From Streptomyces mobaraensis NBRC 13819 = DSM 40847 (GTDB lineage: Bacteria > Actinomycetota > Actinomycetes > Streptomycetales > Streptomycetaceae), in contig NZ_CP072827.1 of assembly GCF_017916255.1 (NCBI RefSeq), forward strand, positions 930,001 to 994,000: 64,000 bases of DNA. The letters run 5' to 3'. Made by a program: the position numbers and the translations under genes. Positions within the stretch are counted from its first letter, which is position 1; the number at the start of each line of letters is the position of its first letter. Shown piece by piece: positions 22,773 to 31,755 of the stretch. Below the pieces are notes generated by a model. That model saw only the letters and a list, made by a program, of their open reading frames with translations, did not search any database and was not told the origin of the DNA.

Positions 22773-23652
22773 GGCGGGCTCCCTCCAGGCGGGCGGTGAG
22801 CGTCCGGTAGAGCCCGTACAGCGCCAGGGACTGGACGATGTTGACGACGGCGACCACGCAGGCGCCGGTCCAGTCCCCTTCGAGGATGGCCTTGCCGTAG
22901 ACGAGGACGGGCAGGGTCGTCACGCCCTTGGCCCCGGTGAAGAGGACGATGCCGAACTCGTTGAGGCACATCACCAGGACCAGCGAGCCGCCGGCCGCGA
23001 GCGCGGGCAGGGCCTCGGGCAGGATCACCTGCCGGACGATCCGCGGCGCGCGGGCGCCGAGCGAGGCGGCGACGTCGAGCTGCGCGGTGTCGAGCTGGGA
23101 GAAGGCGGCGAGCAGCGGACGCATCACGAACGGCGTGAAGTACGTGATTTCCGCGAGCAGGACGCCCCAGGGCGTGTGCAGGAAGTCGAACGGACCGGAC
23201 GCGGCCCCGGTCGCCCCGGTCCAGAGGCCGTTGGCCAGGCCGGCGTTGCCGTAGACGAACAGCAGCGCGAGGGTGATGAGGAAGGAGGGGAAGGACAGGA
23301 AGACGTCGACGAACCGGCCGATCGCCTTGCCGCCGGGCATCGGCACGAAGGCGATGACCAGGGCGAGGGCGAAGCCGAGGAGCAGGGCGCCGGCGGTCGC
23401 GCCGACGGCGATCAGCACCGTGGTGCGGAGGGCGTCGCGGAACGCGGTCTGGGCGAACACCTCGGTGTAGGCGGAGAGCCCGGGTCCGTCGCCGTCCGGG
23501 GAGAAGGACTGCCACACGACGAGGGCGAGCGGGTGGAGGAAGAAGACGCCGAGGGCGGCGACGGGCGGGAGCGCCAGGGTCCAGGCCGGGATCCGCCGCC
23601 GCGAGGGGGCGGGGCCGGCCGTCGGCGCGAGCGGCAGCCGGACGCTAGCCAT
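22759..23652 (-). CDS. ABC transporter permease, AEP-type
   Basis: Permease of 297 residues. A cytoplasmic Arg/Pro-rich start is followed by helix 1 (LALPPVAALGVFFLHPLALV) and further helices, with the coupling loop LDVAASLGARAPRIVRQVILP near residue 200. Start ATG 23652 lies eight bases inside the ATPase gene and follows GGAGGT; the GTG at 23661 is less likely. Tight overlaps on both sides imply translational coupling in one operon. Confidence 0.88.
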   Translation of the reverse strand: MASVRLPLAPTAGPAPSRRRIPAWTLALPPVAALGVFFLHPLALVVWQSFSPDGDGPGLSAYTEVFAQTAFRDALRTTVLIAVGATAGALLLGFALALVIAFVPMPGGKAIGRFVDVFLSFPSFLITLALLFVYGNAGLANGLWTGATGAASGPFDFLHTPWGVLLAEITYFTPFVMRPLLAAFSQLDTAQLDVAASLGARAPRIVRQVILPEALPALAAGGSLVLVMCLNEFGIVLFTGAKGVTTLPVLVYGKAILEGDWTGACVVAVVNIVQSLALYGLYRTLTARLEGARRARA

Positions 23653-24709
23653 GGGCGGCACCTCCGGCCTCGCCCGCCGGCAGCAGCACCGCGTCGTCCG
23701 CGGCGAAGTGCAGGGTGATCCCGCTGCCGGGCGCCGGCGTCTCGCGGAGTTCCCGTACGTCGGCGGTGACGCGGTGCCCGGCGACGTCCACCCCCAGGCG
23801 GTGGGTGACGCCGCGCCACTGCACCTCCGCGACGGTCCCGCGCAGGGCGTTGGGGCCCTCCCCCAGCCCGACCAGGTGCGGGCGGAGGCACAGCGTGGCC
23901 GGGGCGCCCGCGGCGGCGTCGCCGGTCGGCACGTCCAGGTCCGTGTCGCCGAGGCGTACGCCGCGGCCGGTGACCGTCACCGGCAGGAGGTTGGCGTCGC
24001 CGACGAAGGAGGCCGTGAACGCGGTGCGCGGCCGGCGGTAGAGGTCGCGCGGGGTGCCGCAGTCCCGCAGCCGGGCCCGGTCCAGGACGGCGACGCGGTC
24101 GGCGAGGGTGAGCGCCTCGGTCTGGTCGTGGGTGACGTAGAGCATGGTGACGTCCGGCAGGTCGCGGTGGAGGCGGGCGAGTTCGGCGAGCATGCCGGAG
24201 CGCAGCCGGGCGTCGAGGGCCGACAGCGGCTCGTCGAAGAGGAGCACGCCGGGCCGGATGGCCAGGGCCCGGGCGATGGCGACGCGCTGCTGCTGTCCGC
24301 CGGAGAGTTCGCGCGGGTACCGCTTGGCGTAGCCGGCCATGCCGGTCGCCTCCAGCGCCTCGGCGACGCGCGCGGCGGTCTCGTCCCGCGGTGTCCCGCG
24401 CGCCTTGAGGCCGAACGCGACGTTGGCGTCGACCCGCAGGTGGGGGAAGAGCGCGTACTGCTGGACGACCATGCCGATGCCCCGCCGGTGCGGTGGTACG
24501 TCGGTGACGTCGGCGCCCCCGATGAGGACGCGCCCGGCGGCGGGCCGGACGAAGCCGGCGACCGCGCGGAGGGCGGTGGTCTTGCCGGAGCCGGACGGCC
24601 CGAGCAGCGCCATGACCTCGCCGGGCTCGACGGTGAGGTCGAACGCGTCGAGGACGGCGTTCCCGCCGTAGGCGACCGTCACGCCGTCGAAGCGGATGCC
24701 GGTGCTCAA
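23645..24709 (-). CDS. ABC transporter ATP-binding protein, AEP-type (PhnT-like)
   Basis: Nucleotide-binding subunit, 354 residues. Walker A is LGPSGSGKTTAL near 40, the Q-loop is VVQQYALFPHL, the signature LSGGQQQRVAIARAL and Walker B VLLFDEPLSALD, followed by the H-loop YVTHDQTEAL. A C-terminal TOBE-like domain (from about 240) is present, as in PotA/FbpC-type importers. The start appears to be TTG 24709, which overlaps the stop of the hydrolase gene (TTGA), a rare start coupled to upstream translation. Confidence 0.9.
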   Translation of the reverse strand: MSTGIRFDGVTVAYGGNAVLDAFDLTVEPGEVMALLGPSGSGKTTALRAVAGFVRPAAGRVLIGGADVTDVPPHRRGIGMVVQQYALFPHLRVDANVAFGLKARGTPRDETAARVAEALEATGMAGYAKRYPRELSGGQQQRVAIARALAIRPGVLLFDEPLSALDARLRSGMLAELARLHRDLPDVTMLYVTHDQTEALTLADRVAVLDRARLRDCGTPRDLYRRPRTAFTASFVGDANLLPVTVTGRGVRLGDTDLDVPTGDAAAGAPATLCLRPHLVGLGEGPNALRGTVAEVQWRGVTHRLGVDVAGHRVTADVRELRETPAPGSGITLHFAADDAVLLPAGEAGGAAHG

Positions 24710-25416
24710 CGGCCGTCCTCCACCCGTGCGAGCAGGGCGGGGAGTTCCGCCACGGAGGCGAGGACGTGGGTCGCCCCGGCCTCGCGGAGCGCGGTCTCGT
24801 CGTGCGCCCCGGTCAGCACGCCGGCGACGACGGCGGCCCCGGCCCGGGTGCCGGAGAGCATGTCGGAGGCGGTGTCGCCGGCGACCGCGACCCGCCGTAC
24901 GTCGTCGGCGGCGCGGGTGCGCAGCAGGGCGGTGAGCACCAGGTCCGGGTACGGGCGGCCGCGCCCGCCGGCGTCGGCCGGGCAGAGGGTGAGGTCGGCG
25001 AGGTCCGTCCAGCCGAGGGCGGCCAGGATGGCGTCCTGGGTGACGCGGGCGAAGCCGGTGGTGAGGACGACGGTGCGGCCGTCGGCGCGCAGCCGTTCGA
25101 TCGCCTCGCGGGCCCCGGGCACGGGCGCGCAGTGCCCCTCGGCGACCAGCCGCCCGTAGGCGGACTCGAACGCCGCGTTGGCGCGCCGGGCCCGTTCCTC
25201 GTCGCCGTCGGCGAGCCGGCGGAAGACGGAGATCTTCGATTCGCCCATCGTCGCGCGGACGTGGGCGAGTTGCCCGTCGTGGCAGGCGCTGCCCGGCTCG
25301 GCGCCGAGGGTCCGCGCGGCGGCCGCGAAGGCCCGCTCGACCAGGCCGTCGTCGGCGACGGTGGTGCCGGCCATGTCCAGCACGACCAGGTTCGTACGCT
25401 CGGTCAACTTCCTCAC
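24706..25416 (-). CDS. Phosphonatase-like HAD hydrolase (PhnX-like)
   Basis: HAD-superfamily hydrolase, 236 residues, proposed to split a phosphonoaldehyde into aldehyde and phosphate. The nucleophile is Asp14 in VVLDMAGTTV, which has the AGTT signature of phosphonoacetaldehyde hydrolase. The cap keeps MGESK with Lys61 where PhnX uses a Schiff-base Lys. Motif II is VVLTTGF and the acidic motif VAVAGDTASDM. The GTG start at 25416 overlaps the oxidase stop by GTGA. It belongs to the clade I know as PhnX-like, associated with an FAD oxidase, so the true substrate may be phosphonoacetaldehyde or a hydroxylated analogue. Confidence 0.85.
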   Translation of the reverse strand: MRKLTERTNLVVLDMAGTTVADDGLVERAFAAAARTLGAEPGSACHDGQLAHVRATMGESKISVFRRLADGDEERARRANAAFESAYGRLVAEGHCAPVPGAREAIERLRADGRTVVLTTGFARVTQDAILAALGWTDLADLTLCPADAGGRGRPYPDLVLTALLRTRAADDVRRVAVAGDTASDMLSGTRAGAAVVAGVLTGAHDETALREAGATHVLASVAELPALLARVEDGR

Positions 25417-26543
25417 CAGCCCAGTTCGTTCGCGGTGCTCTCGGCGATCGCCGGGGAGCACGTCATGCCGCGTCCGCCGGGTCCCGTCACCAGCCAGGCG
25501 TCGGCGCGCAGGCGCTCGCGGTGCACCACGCGGGCGGTGTCCGCGCACTGCGCGTAGACGCCGGCCCAGCGGCGCCGGACGGGCGGCAGGGGGCGGCCGA
25601 GCAGCGCCTCGGCGACGGAGGCGAGGTGCTCGTACGGGGCCTCGTCGACGTCGAAGCCGAACGGCTCGGTGTACTCGTGGGTGTCGCCGATGGTCAGCCC
25701 GCCGTCCGCGCGCTGCACCATGAGGAGCTGCATCCGGTGCTCGGCGGCGGTCGGGGGCTGGGGCTGCGCGGCGGCCAGCGCGTCGAGGGCGGGGCCGGCG
25801 TAGGCCGGGTAGTAGCGGAAGCTGTCGGCGTCGGCGACGGAGGTGGTGAGCGGCTCGCCCAGCGGCGCGGTCTGCATCATCTGCAGCCGTACGCGGCGGA
25901 CGGGCAGCTCGGGGGCGAGCCCGCGGACGAGCCCGCCCAGCCAGGCGCCGGTGCAGAGGACGATCGTGTCGCCGCCGTGCACCGTGCCGCGGTCGTCGCG
26001 GACGGCGGATCCGCCGGCGGTGTCCACGAGGTCGCGGACCTCGCGACCGCCGAGGAAGGTGTAGCGGCCGGAGCGGAGCAGGGCCTCCTTCAGGGCGCGC
26101 TGGGCCGTGCGGGGTTCCACGACGGCGTCGCGGTCGCAGGCGAGGGCGCCGAGGAGGGTGCCGCGCAGGGCAGGGTTGGCGGCCCGTACCTCGTCGGGGG
26201 CGAGGAGGCGCAGCCCGCGGGCGACGGCGTCGGGCCGGGCCAGGGTGGCGCGGGCGACGGCCAGTTCGGCCTCGGTGGTGACGGCCGTCAGCGAACCGTT
26301 GGCCCGGAAGCCGAGGCCGGGGACGGCGGCGCCGATCTCCTCCCACAGCTCCCGGGCCCGCAGGGCGGTGGCCAGTTCCTCCCCCGCGGCCCGGCCCCCG
26401 ACCCAGACCAGGCCGAAGTTGCGGACGGAGGCGCCCCGGGCCTCCGCCTCGCGCTCGATGTGCACGACCTCGTGGCCGCGCTGGACTGCCTGCCAGGCGT
26501 GCATGGTTCCCAGCACGCCGGCTCCGACGACTATGACTCGCAT
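25413..26543 (-). CDS. FAD-dependent oxidoreductase of phosphonate clusters (DAO family, TIGR03364-like)
   Basis: Flavin amine oxidase, 376 residues. MRVIVVGAGVLGTMHAWQA is the GxGxxG FAD motif and HIEREAEARGASVRNFG the second flavin-contact block. LCTGAWLGGL is a conserved inner strand and VTGPGGRGMTCSPAIAE the C-terminal FAD motif. By family and context it should oxidatively deaminate an aminophosphonate to the aldehyde used by the next gene, which overlaps it. Start ATG 26543 begins directly at the Rossmann strand. A long frame upstream to 26615 has no coding character. It is the first structural gene of the operon. Confidence 0.85.
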   Translation of the reverse strand: MRVIVVGAGVLGTMHAWQAVQRGHEVVHIEREAEARGASVRNFGLVWVGGRAAGEELATALRARELWEEIGAAVPGLGFRANGSLTAVTTEAELAVARATLARPDAVARGLRLLAPDEVRAANPALRGTLLGALACDRDAVVEPRTAQRALKEALLRSGRYTFLGGREVRDLVDTAGGSAVRDDRGTVHGGDTIVLCTGAWLGGLVRGLAPELPVRRVRLQMMQTAPLGEPLTTSVADADSFRYYPAYAGPALDALAAAQPQPPTAAEHRMQLLMVQRADGGLTIGDTHEYTEPFGFDVDEAPYEHLASVAEALLGRPLPPVRRRWAGVYAQCADTARVVHRERLRADAWLVTGPGGRGMTCSPAIAESTANELGW

Positions 26544-26615
26544 GCCCCGAACGGTCGTCAGGGCGGATGACGCGAGGGCGACCGTCCGGCGAACCGGCGG
26601 GAAACCGGGCGTCAA

Positions 26616-26632
26616 ACTTGGCCTAGACCCGT
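26616..26632. promoter_or_regulatory. GntR/HutC (DasR-like) operator
   Basis: ACTTGGCCTAGACCCGT contains a TGGNCTAGACC core and matches about 12 of 16 positions of the DasR-type consensus as I recall it (ACTGGTCTAGACCAGT). It lies 73-89 bases upstream of the oxidase start, immediately downstream of the GntR gene, so it is the likely target of that regulator. Confidence 0.55.
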
Positions 26633-26688
26633 TATCTTTTCGTGATAGAAGCAGGGGAGGCGGCGCTCCCCCGCCCCCCTCCTTGTCC

Positions 26689-27468
26689 TCAACTCCCGTC
26701 CCCCCGCAGCCGGGCGGTGAAGGAGAACCGGTCCCCCCGGTAGAGCGAGCGCACCCGCTCCAGCGGCCGGCCCTCCGTGTCCCGGGACACCCGGTGGATC
26801 AGCAGCATGGGCAGCGCGGGCGGCGTACCGATCAGCAGGGCCTCGCGCGGCGTGGCCAGGACGGTCTCCAGCCGCTCGTCCGCGTCCCCGAAGCCGATGC
26901 CGAGCCGCTCGCGGAGATAGCCGTAGAAGGAGGAGTCCGGCTCGAAGTCCGTGTCCAGCCGGGGCGCCCGCTCCACCGCCACGTACGTGCTCTCCAGCCC
27001 CACCCGTTCGTCGTCGGCGAGCAGGACGCGCTCCAGGTGCCAGACGGGGGCGAGGGGTTCCACCCCGAGGTCGGGGGCGAGGGCGGCCGGGCAGGCGAGC
27101 CGGTCCAGGCCGACGAGGGAACGTCCGGGGCGGCGGCCCTGGCGGCGGACGCCCTCCGTGTAGCTGGCGAGGGCGAGTGGCTGCTCCAGCTTCGGCCCGG
27201 CGACGACCGTACCGCGCCCCATCCGGCGCAGCCGCCCCTCCAGCAGCAGCTCACGCAGGGCCTGCCGGACGGTCTCCCGGGACACCTCGAAGCGTGCGGC
27301 CAGCTCCCGTTCGGTGGGCAGGAGGCCGCCCTCCCCCAGGTCGTCGAGCAGCCCGGCGAGATGCGTCTTGACCGCGTAGTACTTGGGAATCCGCCCGTGC
27401 TCGGGAATGCCGGCCCGGACCGGGGCACCGGGCGGCCGGCCGGGCTCGTCGCGCGTATGCGTGTTCAC
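26689..27468 (-). CDS. GntR-family (HutC subfamily) transcriptional regulator
   Basis: A 259-residue regulator. The winged helix spans roughly residues 28-95: KYYAVKTHLAGLLDDLGEG, LLPTERELAARFEVSRETVRQALREL and RRMGRGTVV. The UTRA ligand-binding domain follows (RVLLADDERVGLESTYV, RVSRDTEGRPLERVRSLYRG). The GTG start at 27468 gives the normal short N-terminus; the frame is open further upstream. It precedes the phosphonate operon and probably senses an aminophosphonate or its aldehyde, acting at 26616-26632. Confidence 0.88.
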   Translation of the reverse strand: MNTHTRDEPGRPPGAPVRAGIPEHGRIPKYYAVKTHLAGLLDDLGEGGLLPTERELAARFEVSRETVRQALRELLLEGRLRRMGRGTVVAGPKLEQPLALASYTEGVRRQGRRPGRSLVGLDRLACPAALAPDLGVEPLAPVWHLERVLLADDERVGLESTYVAVERAPRLDTDFEPDSSFYGYLRERLGIGFGDADERLETVLATPREALLIGTPPALPMLLIHRVSRDTEGRPLERVRSLYRGDRFSFTARLRGDGS

Positions 27469-27722
27469 GCCGCGATCTTCGCACCCGGGCAGCCGAGCGC
27501 GGCGGCCCGGACGGTCCGGCCCGTCCGGGCACCGCCCACGCGCTCGCCGACCGGGCCGGCCCCGCCATATCAGTCCCGCAGGTCGGGAAGGCCGGCGGAG
27601 GGATTTTGACGCTTTCCTGACGCCCCTCTCCCGAGGAGACCGAAAATCCATGCTTACCCTGGCTCGGCCGTCCGCACGTTGGCCGGTTTCCCCCTTCACG
27701 GCAGAGCACACAGGAGTACCCC

Positions 27723-29669
27723 ATGGCCACCCCGACCCACACGCACACGAGTCGTGTGCGGGCCTGGATGCTGGAAGGGCTCTCCGACATGGGCAAGAGC
27801 CGTCCCTCGCAGGCCACGCCGGCACCCGAGCACAAGGGCCAGCCCTGGTACCGGGTGATGTGCCTGACCGGTGTCGACTATTTCTCGACGCTCGGCTACC
27901 AGCCGGGCATCGCCGCCCTGGCCGCCGGTCTGCTCTCGCCCGTCGCGACGATCGTGCTGGTGATCGTGACCCTGGCCGGTGCCCTGCCCGTCTACCGGCG
28001 CGTGGCCGAGGAGAGCCCGCACGGCGAGGGTTCGATCGCGATGCTGTCGCGGCTGCTGTCCTTCTGGAAGGGCAAGCTCTTCGTCCTGACGCTGCTCGGC
28101 TTCGCCGCGACCGACTTCCTGATCACGATCACGCTGTCGGCCGCGGACGCCTCCACCCACCTGGTGGAGAACCCCAACCTGCAAGGGGCGCTGCACGACA
28201 AGCAGGTGCTGATCACCCTGATCCTCGTCGCGCTGCTCGGCGCCGTGTTCCTCAAGGGCTTCCTGGAGGCGATCGGCGTCGCCGTCGTCCTGGTCTCGGT
28301 CTACCTCGCGCTCAACGCGGTGATCGTGATCACGGGCCTGTGGCACGTCCTCACCGAAGGCCACGTCGTCACCGACTGGACCTCCGCCCTCACCGCCGAG
28401 CACGGCAACGTCTTCGTGATGATCGGCGTCGCGCTGGTCGTCTTCCCGAAGCTGGCCCTCGGCCTGTCCGGCTTCGAGACCGGTGTGGCCGTGATGCCGC
28501 ACGTCAAGGGCGCCCCGGACGACACGGAGGGCAGGCCGGCCGGGCGGATCCGCGGCACCAAGAAGCTGCTCACGACGGCCGCGCTCGTCATGAGCGTCTT
28601 CCTGATCACGACCAGCTTCATCACCACCGTGCTCATCCCGCACAAGGAGTTCGAGTCCGGCGGCAACGCCAACGGCCGCGCGCTCGCCTACCTGGCGCAC
28701 GAGTACCTGGGCAACGCCTTCGGCACGGTGTACGACGTCTCGACCATCCTCATCCTGTGGTTCGCGGGCGCCTCCGCCATGGCCGGTCTGCTCAACCTGA
28801 TGCCGCGCTACCTGCCCAAGTACGGCATGGCCCCGCACTGGGCCCGCGCCGTGCGCCCCATGGTGATCGTCTTCACGCTCGTCGCCTTCCTCGTCACCTG
28901 GGTCTTCGACGCCGACGTCGAGGCCCAGGGCGGCGCGTACGCCACCGGCGTCCTCATCCTCATCTGCTCGGCCGCCATCGCCGTGACCATCGCCGCCCAC
29001 AAGGCCCGCCAGCGCGGCTGGGCCATCGGCTTCGGCGTCATCTCCGCCGTCTTCCTCTACACCACCGTCGTCAACGTGATCGAGCGCCCGGACGGCGTGA
29101 AGATCGGCGCCTGCTTCATCGCCGGCATCCTCCTCGTCTCCTTCCTCTCCCGCCTCGGCCGCGCCTTCGAACTCCGCGTCACGCACGTGGAACTCGACGA
29201 GATGGCGGAACGGTTCATCCGCGACATATCCCAGCGGACGCCGCGCTTCATCGCCAACGAGCCCGACGAGCGCGACATCACCGAGTACCGCGAGAAGGTC
29301 GAGCAGATCCGCGCCGACAACGACATGCCCGCCACCGAGGACTTCGTCTTCGTCGAGGTCACGGTCACCGACCCCTCCGAGTTCGAGGCCGGTCTGACCG
29401 TACGCGGCGAGATCCTGCACGGCCGCTACCGCGTCCTCACGATGGAGAGCTCCTCCGTCCCCAACGCCCTGGCGGCCTTCCTCCTCCACGCCCGCGACCT
29501 CACCGGCACCCGCCCCCACGTCTTCTTCGAATGGACCGAGGGCAACCCCTTCACCAACTTCGTCCGCTTCCTCCTCTTCGGCCAGGGCGAGGTCGCCCCG
29601 GTCACCCGCGAGATCCTGCGCGAGGCCGAACCGGACCGCGACCGCCGCCCCCGCGTCCACGTCGGCTGA
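27723..29669 (+). CDS. APC-superfamily permease
   Basis: Membrane transporter, 648 residues. About twelve hydrophobic helices span residues 45-485, opening with [19 protein letters not shown], and a soluble C-terminal domain (490-648) contains [17 protein letters not shown] and [13 protein letters not shown] long cytoplasmic tail on an APC permease is seen in amino-acid and in potassium (KimA/Kup-like) transporters; sequence alone does not decide. ATG 27723 has AGGAG seven bases upstream. A short GC-rich palindrome (29674-29688) follows the stop. The 254-base leader is comparatively AT-rich and contains a small potential frame with its own GAGGAG at 27650. Confidence 0.85.
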   Translation: MATPTHTHTSRVRAWMLEGLSDMGKSRPSQATPAPEHKGQPWYRVMCLTGVDYFSTLGYQPGIAALAAGLLSPVATIVLVIVTLAGALPVYRRVAEESPHGEGSIAMLSRLLSFWKGKLFVLTLLGFAATDFLITITLSAADASTHLVENPNLQGALHDKQVLITLILVALLGAVFLKGFLEAIGVAVVLVSVYLALNAVIVITGLWHVLTEGHVVTDWTSALTAEHGNVFVMIGVALVVFPKLALGLSGFETGVAVMPHVKGAPDDTEGRPAGRIRGTKKLLTTAALVMSVFLITTSFITTVLIPHKEFESGGNANGRALAYLAHEYLGNAFGTVYDVSTILILWFAGASAMAGLLNLMPRYLPKYGMAPHWARAVRPMVIVFTLVAFLVTWVFDADVEAQGGAYATGVLILICSAAIAVTIAAHKARQRGWAIGFGVISAVFLYTTVVNVIERPDGVKIGACFIAGILLVSFLSRLGRAFELRVTHVELDEMAERFIRDISQRTPRFIANEPDERDITEYREKVEQIRADNDMPATEDFVFVEVTVTDPSEFEAGLTVRGEILHGRYRVLTMESSSVPNALAAFLLHARDLTGTRPHVFFEWTEGNPFTNFVRFLLFGQGEVAPVTREILREAEPDRDRRPRVHVG

Positions 29670-29788
29670 CCGGGGGCCGCGGCGGCCCGGGTTCAGCGGA
29701 ACTCCGCGAGCCGCGGCCGGGGCCCGACGAGCGTCAGCGGGGGCGGACGGTTGCCCACCGCCCGCCCTCGACAGCCGCGGCTCGGGGC

Positions 29789-29863
29789 TCAGTTGCAGGC
29801 CCTGCTGCCGTGGTTGGCGCTCTTCTTGCGACGGGCTCGCTTCTTACGGGCGCGCTTGGACAT
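29789..29863 (-). CDS. 50S ribosomal protein bL37 (24 aa)
   Basis: MSKRARKKRARRKKSANHG begins a 24-residue, extremely basic protein that matches actinobacterial bL37 (AKRxRKKRxRRKKxANHGxRP-type). It has a strong GGAGG nine bases before ATG 29863. The C-terminus SRACN differs from the usual KRPNx. It binds 23S rRNA in mycobacterial ribosome structures. It is easy to miss because of its size. Confidence 0.8.
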   Translation of the reverse strand: MSKRARKKRARRKKSANHGSRACN

Positions 29864-29913
29864 CGGTGTCGTTCCTCCTCTCAGGGGACGAATGCCGTGG
29901 TGGGAAGCGGGCG

Positions 29914-30726
29914 TCAGGCCGTCCGGGCGACCAGCTGGTCGGCGAGCCGGCACAGACGGCGCACCGTGCGCTCTTCCATGGCGACGGGCGCGGCCGGGGA
30001 GAGGGCGGTGCGGTCGTAGTAGGCGCCGGGGACGAGTTCGACGGCCGGGTCGCACAGCCGCACGACGCGCTCGGCGCCCTCGACGGCGGAGTCGCCCTCG
30101 TGGGCGTAGAGCGGCAGCAGGGCGGTGTCGCACACGCCCGGGTGCACGCTGACCGACGTCCACGGCGCCTGCTCACGGGCGAAGATCGTCAGGGCGAGCT
30201 GGGACTGGGCGTAGGCGGCCAGGCGGGAGTAACGCTTGGCGCGTTGCGGGTCGTTCCAGGCGATCGACGCCGTGCGGTGCATGGACGACGACACGTTGAC
30301 CACACGGCTGCCGGGGCGGGCACTCAGCGGGCCCCGCAACTCGTGGGTGAGGAGGTAGGCGGCCAGGAAGTTGACCTGGAACGAGAGTTCGTTGCCGTCG
30401 GCGGTCACGGTGCGCCGCTCGGGCGCGGCGACGGCGGCGTTGTTGACGAGGACGTCGAGGGCGGGGTGCTCGTCGGCCACGCGGGCGGCCATCGCCCGTA
30501 CCTCGTCCAGCCGGGAGAAGTCGGCGACGAGCAGCCGCAGTCGGAGGCGGTCGGCGCCGGCCGCCGCCAGGCGGGCGACGGCGTCGTCACCCGTGGCCCG
30601 GTCCGGCGCGTGAAGGATCACCGTGTCCCCCCGGCCGGCGAGCAGCCGGGCGGTCTCCCAGCCGATGCCGGAGGTGGCACCGGTGACCAGAACGGTCCGG
30701 GGAGCGGGCGAGACGGCAGAAGACAT
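29914..30726 (-). CDS. Short-chain dehydrogenase/reductase with altered active site
   Basis: Rossmann oxidoreductase of 270 residues, related to retinol-dehydrogenase-like SDRs. VLVTGATSGIGWETARLL is the TGxxxGIG cofactor motif, LLVADFSRLDEV binds the adenine ring, and VLVNNAAVAAP is NNAG-like. VVNVSSSMH carries the catalytic Ser. The YxxxK motif reads YAQSQ, so the catalytic Lys is replaced by Gln, and activity may be lost or changed. Start ATG 30726 has a GGAG nine bases upstream. The 412-base gap upstream holds a perfect 12-bp palindrome at 30818-30829 that might be an operator. Confidence 0.82.
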   Translation of the reverse strand: MSSAVSPAPRTVLVTGATSGIGWETARLLAGRGDTVILHAPDRATGDDAVARLAAAGADRLRLRLLVADFSRLDEVRAMAARVADEHPALDVLVNNAAVAAPERRTVTADGNELSFQVNFLAAYLLTHELRGPLSARPGSRVVNVSSSMHRTASIAWNDPQRAKRYSRLAAYAQSQLALTIFAREQAPWTSVSVHPGVCDTALLPLYAHEGDSAVEGAERVVRLCDPAVELVPGAYYDRTALSPAAPVAMEERTVRRLCRLADQLVARTA

Positions 30727-31138
30727 GAGAATCCACTCCGGGAATGCGAGCAAAGCGGCAGGAGGATCCGCCCCGTTGGCGGGCTGCCGCTCGAATGGGA
30801 GGGGCGCGCCGGCGGCACACACGCGTGTGCACGCCGACGAGCCGGACCACGTACGCGGACACCACGACGGAGCACCTGGCGGCGCCGTGGTCCGGGTACG
30901 GGGAAGTGCGCTCAGCGCACGGGACGTGAGCAGTGCGCGGCGCCGGTCGTCGCCCTATGAGGCGGCCGGTCGTCGTGGCGCAGACGGCTGTTCACGAAGA
31001 CCATCGAAGGCCACCGGGCGGCCCGGGGCAAGCGGTGCGCCGTTTCCCTGACGCCGCCCTGACGTGGCCGTCCGCCCGTTCCCGGGACCGTGCGCCGGCC
31101 GGGCGAGGGCCCGGATCGAAGGGGTGCCGATCAGGAGA
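30727..31138. other. Intergenic region, no gene recognised
   Basis: Both strands contain only Arg/Pro/Gly-rich frames without ribosome binding sites or homology I recognise. CACACGCGTGTG at 30818-30829 is a perfect 12-bp palindrome about 92 bases upstream of the SDR start. Confidence 0.5.
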
Positions 31139-31726
31139 TCAGGGGCGGGTGCCGGTTCCGAACCCGGTCCACCGCAGTTCGGCCGGGAGGTGGCCCATGT
31201 CGTTGTACAGCAGAACCGTCGGTGCCGTGCCGTCGCGGTACTCGATCACGGTGAGTGCCGCGTTCCCGCAGTTCAGGCCGAGCCATCGCACCGGCGGCGC
31301 GTCCAGGGCGTCCCGGACCAGCCAGGCCACCTGGTAGGCGTGCGTGACCAGGACCTCATGCGTCTCGGTCGCGGCGGGGCACGCGAACCCGGCGGTCAGG
31401 GCGTCGGCACGGCGGCGCCCGTCCTCGGCTTCCTCGGCGCCGTAGCCGTCGAAGAACGCCGCCCACGACGGCGGTATGTCGACCGGGACGTACGGGATGT
31501 GATCGACCAGCTCCGGTGCCTCCCGCACGACGGCGCCCGGCAGGGCGGCGCCCACGATCCGCGCGGAGTGCGCGGCCCTGGGCAGCGGCGAGTGCCAGAC
31601 CGAGTCGACCGGAAGGCCGGCCAGGCGCTCGCCGACCAGCTGCGACTGCCTCTCCCCGACGTCGGTCAGGGTGCCGAAGGGGTCGGCCGCCCCGTGGCGT
31701 ACGAGGTACACATGCCGGGTCGCCAT
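31139..31726 (-). CDS. Histidine phosphatase (phosphoglycerate mutase-like) protein
   Basis: Phosphatase of 195 residues. HVYLVRHGAADP supplies the RHG motif whose His becomes phosphorylated, LTDVGERQSQLVGERL and WHSPLPRAAHSARI give the conserved Arg, and LVTHAYQVAWL the second catalytic His. The substrate is unknown. ATG 31726 follows CAGGAG. It is the third gene of a run transcribed regulator, dikinase-like, phosphatase, with only 29 bases after the dikinase-like stop, suggesting a shared phosphorylation/dephosphorylation theme. Confidence 0.88.
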   Translation of the reverse strand: MATRHVYLVRHGAADPFGTLTDVGERQSQLVGERLAGLPVDSVWHSPLPRAAHSARIVGAALPGAVVREAPELVDHIPYVPVDIPPSWAAFFDGYGAEEAEDGRRRADALTAGFACPAATETHEVLVTHAYQVAWLVRDALDAPPVRWLGLNCGNAALTVIEYRDGTAPTVLLYNDMGHLPAELRWTGFGTGTRP

Positions 31727-31755
31727 GGTGGTTCTCCTGTCGGGAGGGGGTGGGT

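Noticed and set aside
27650..27760. Small upstream frame with GAGGAG before the APC permease
   Set aside because: It overlaps the permease start and runs on as a long out-of-frame shadow; nothing indicates a regulatory leader peptide.
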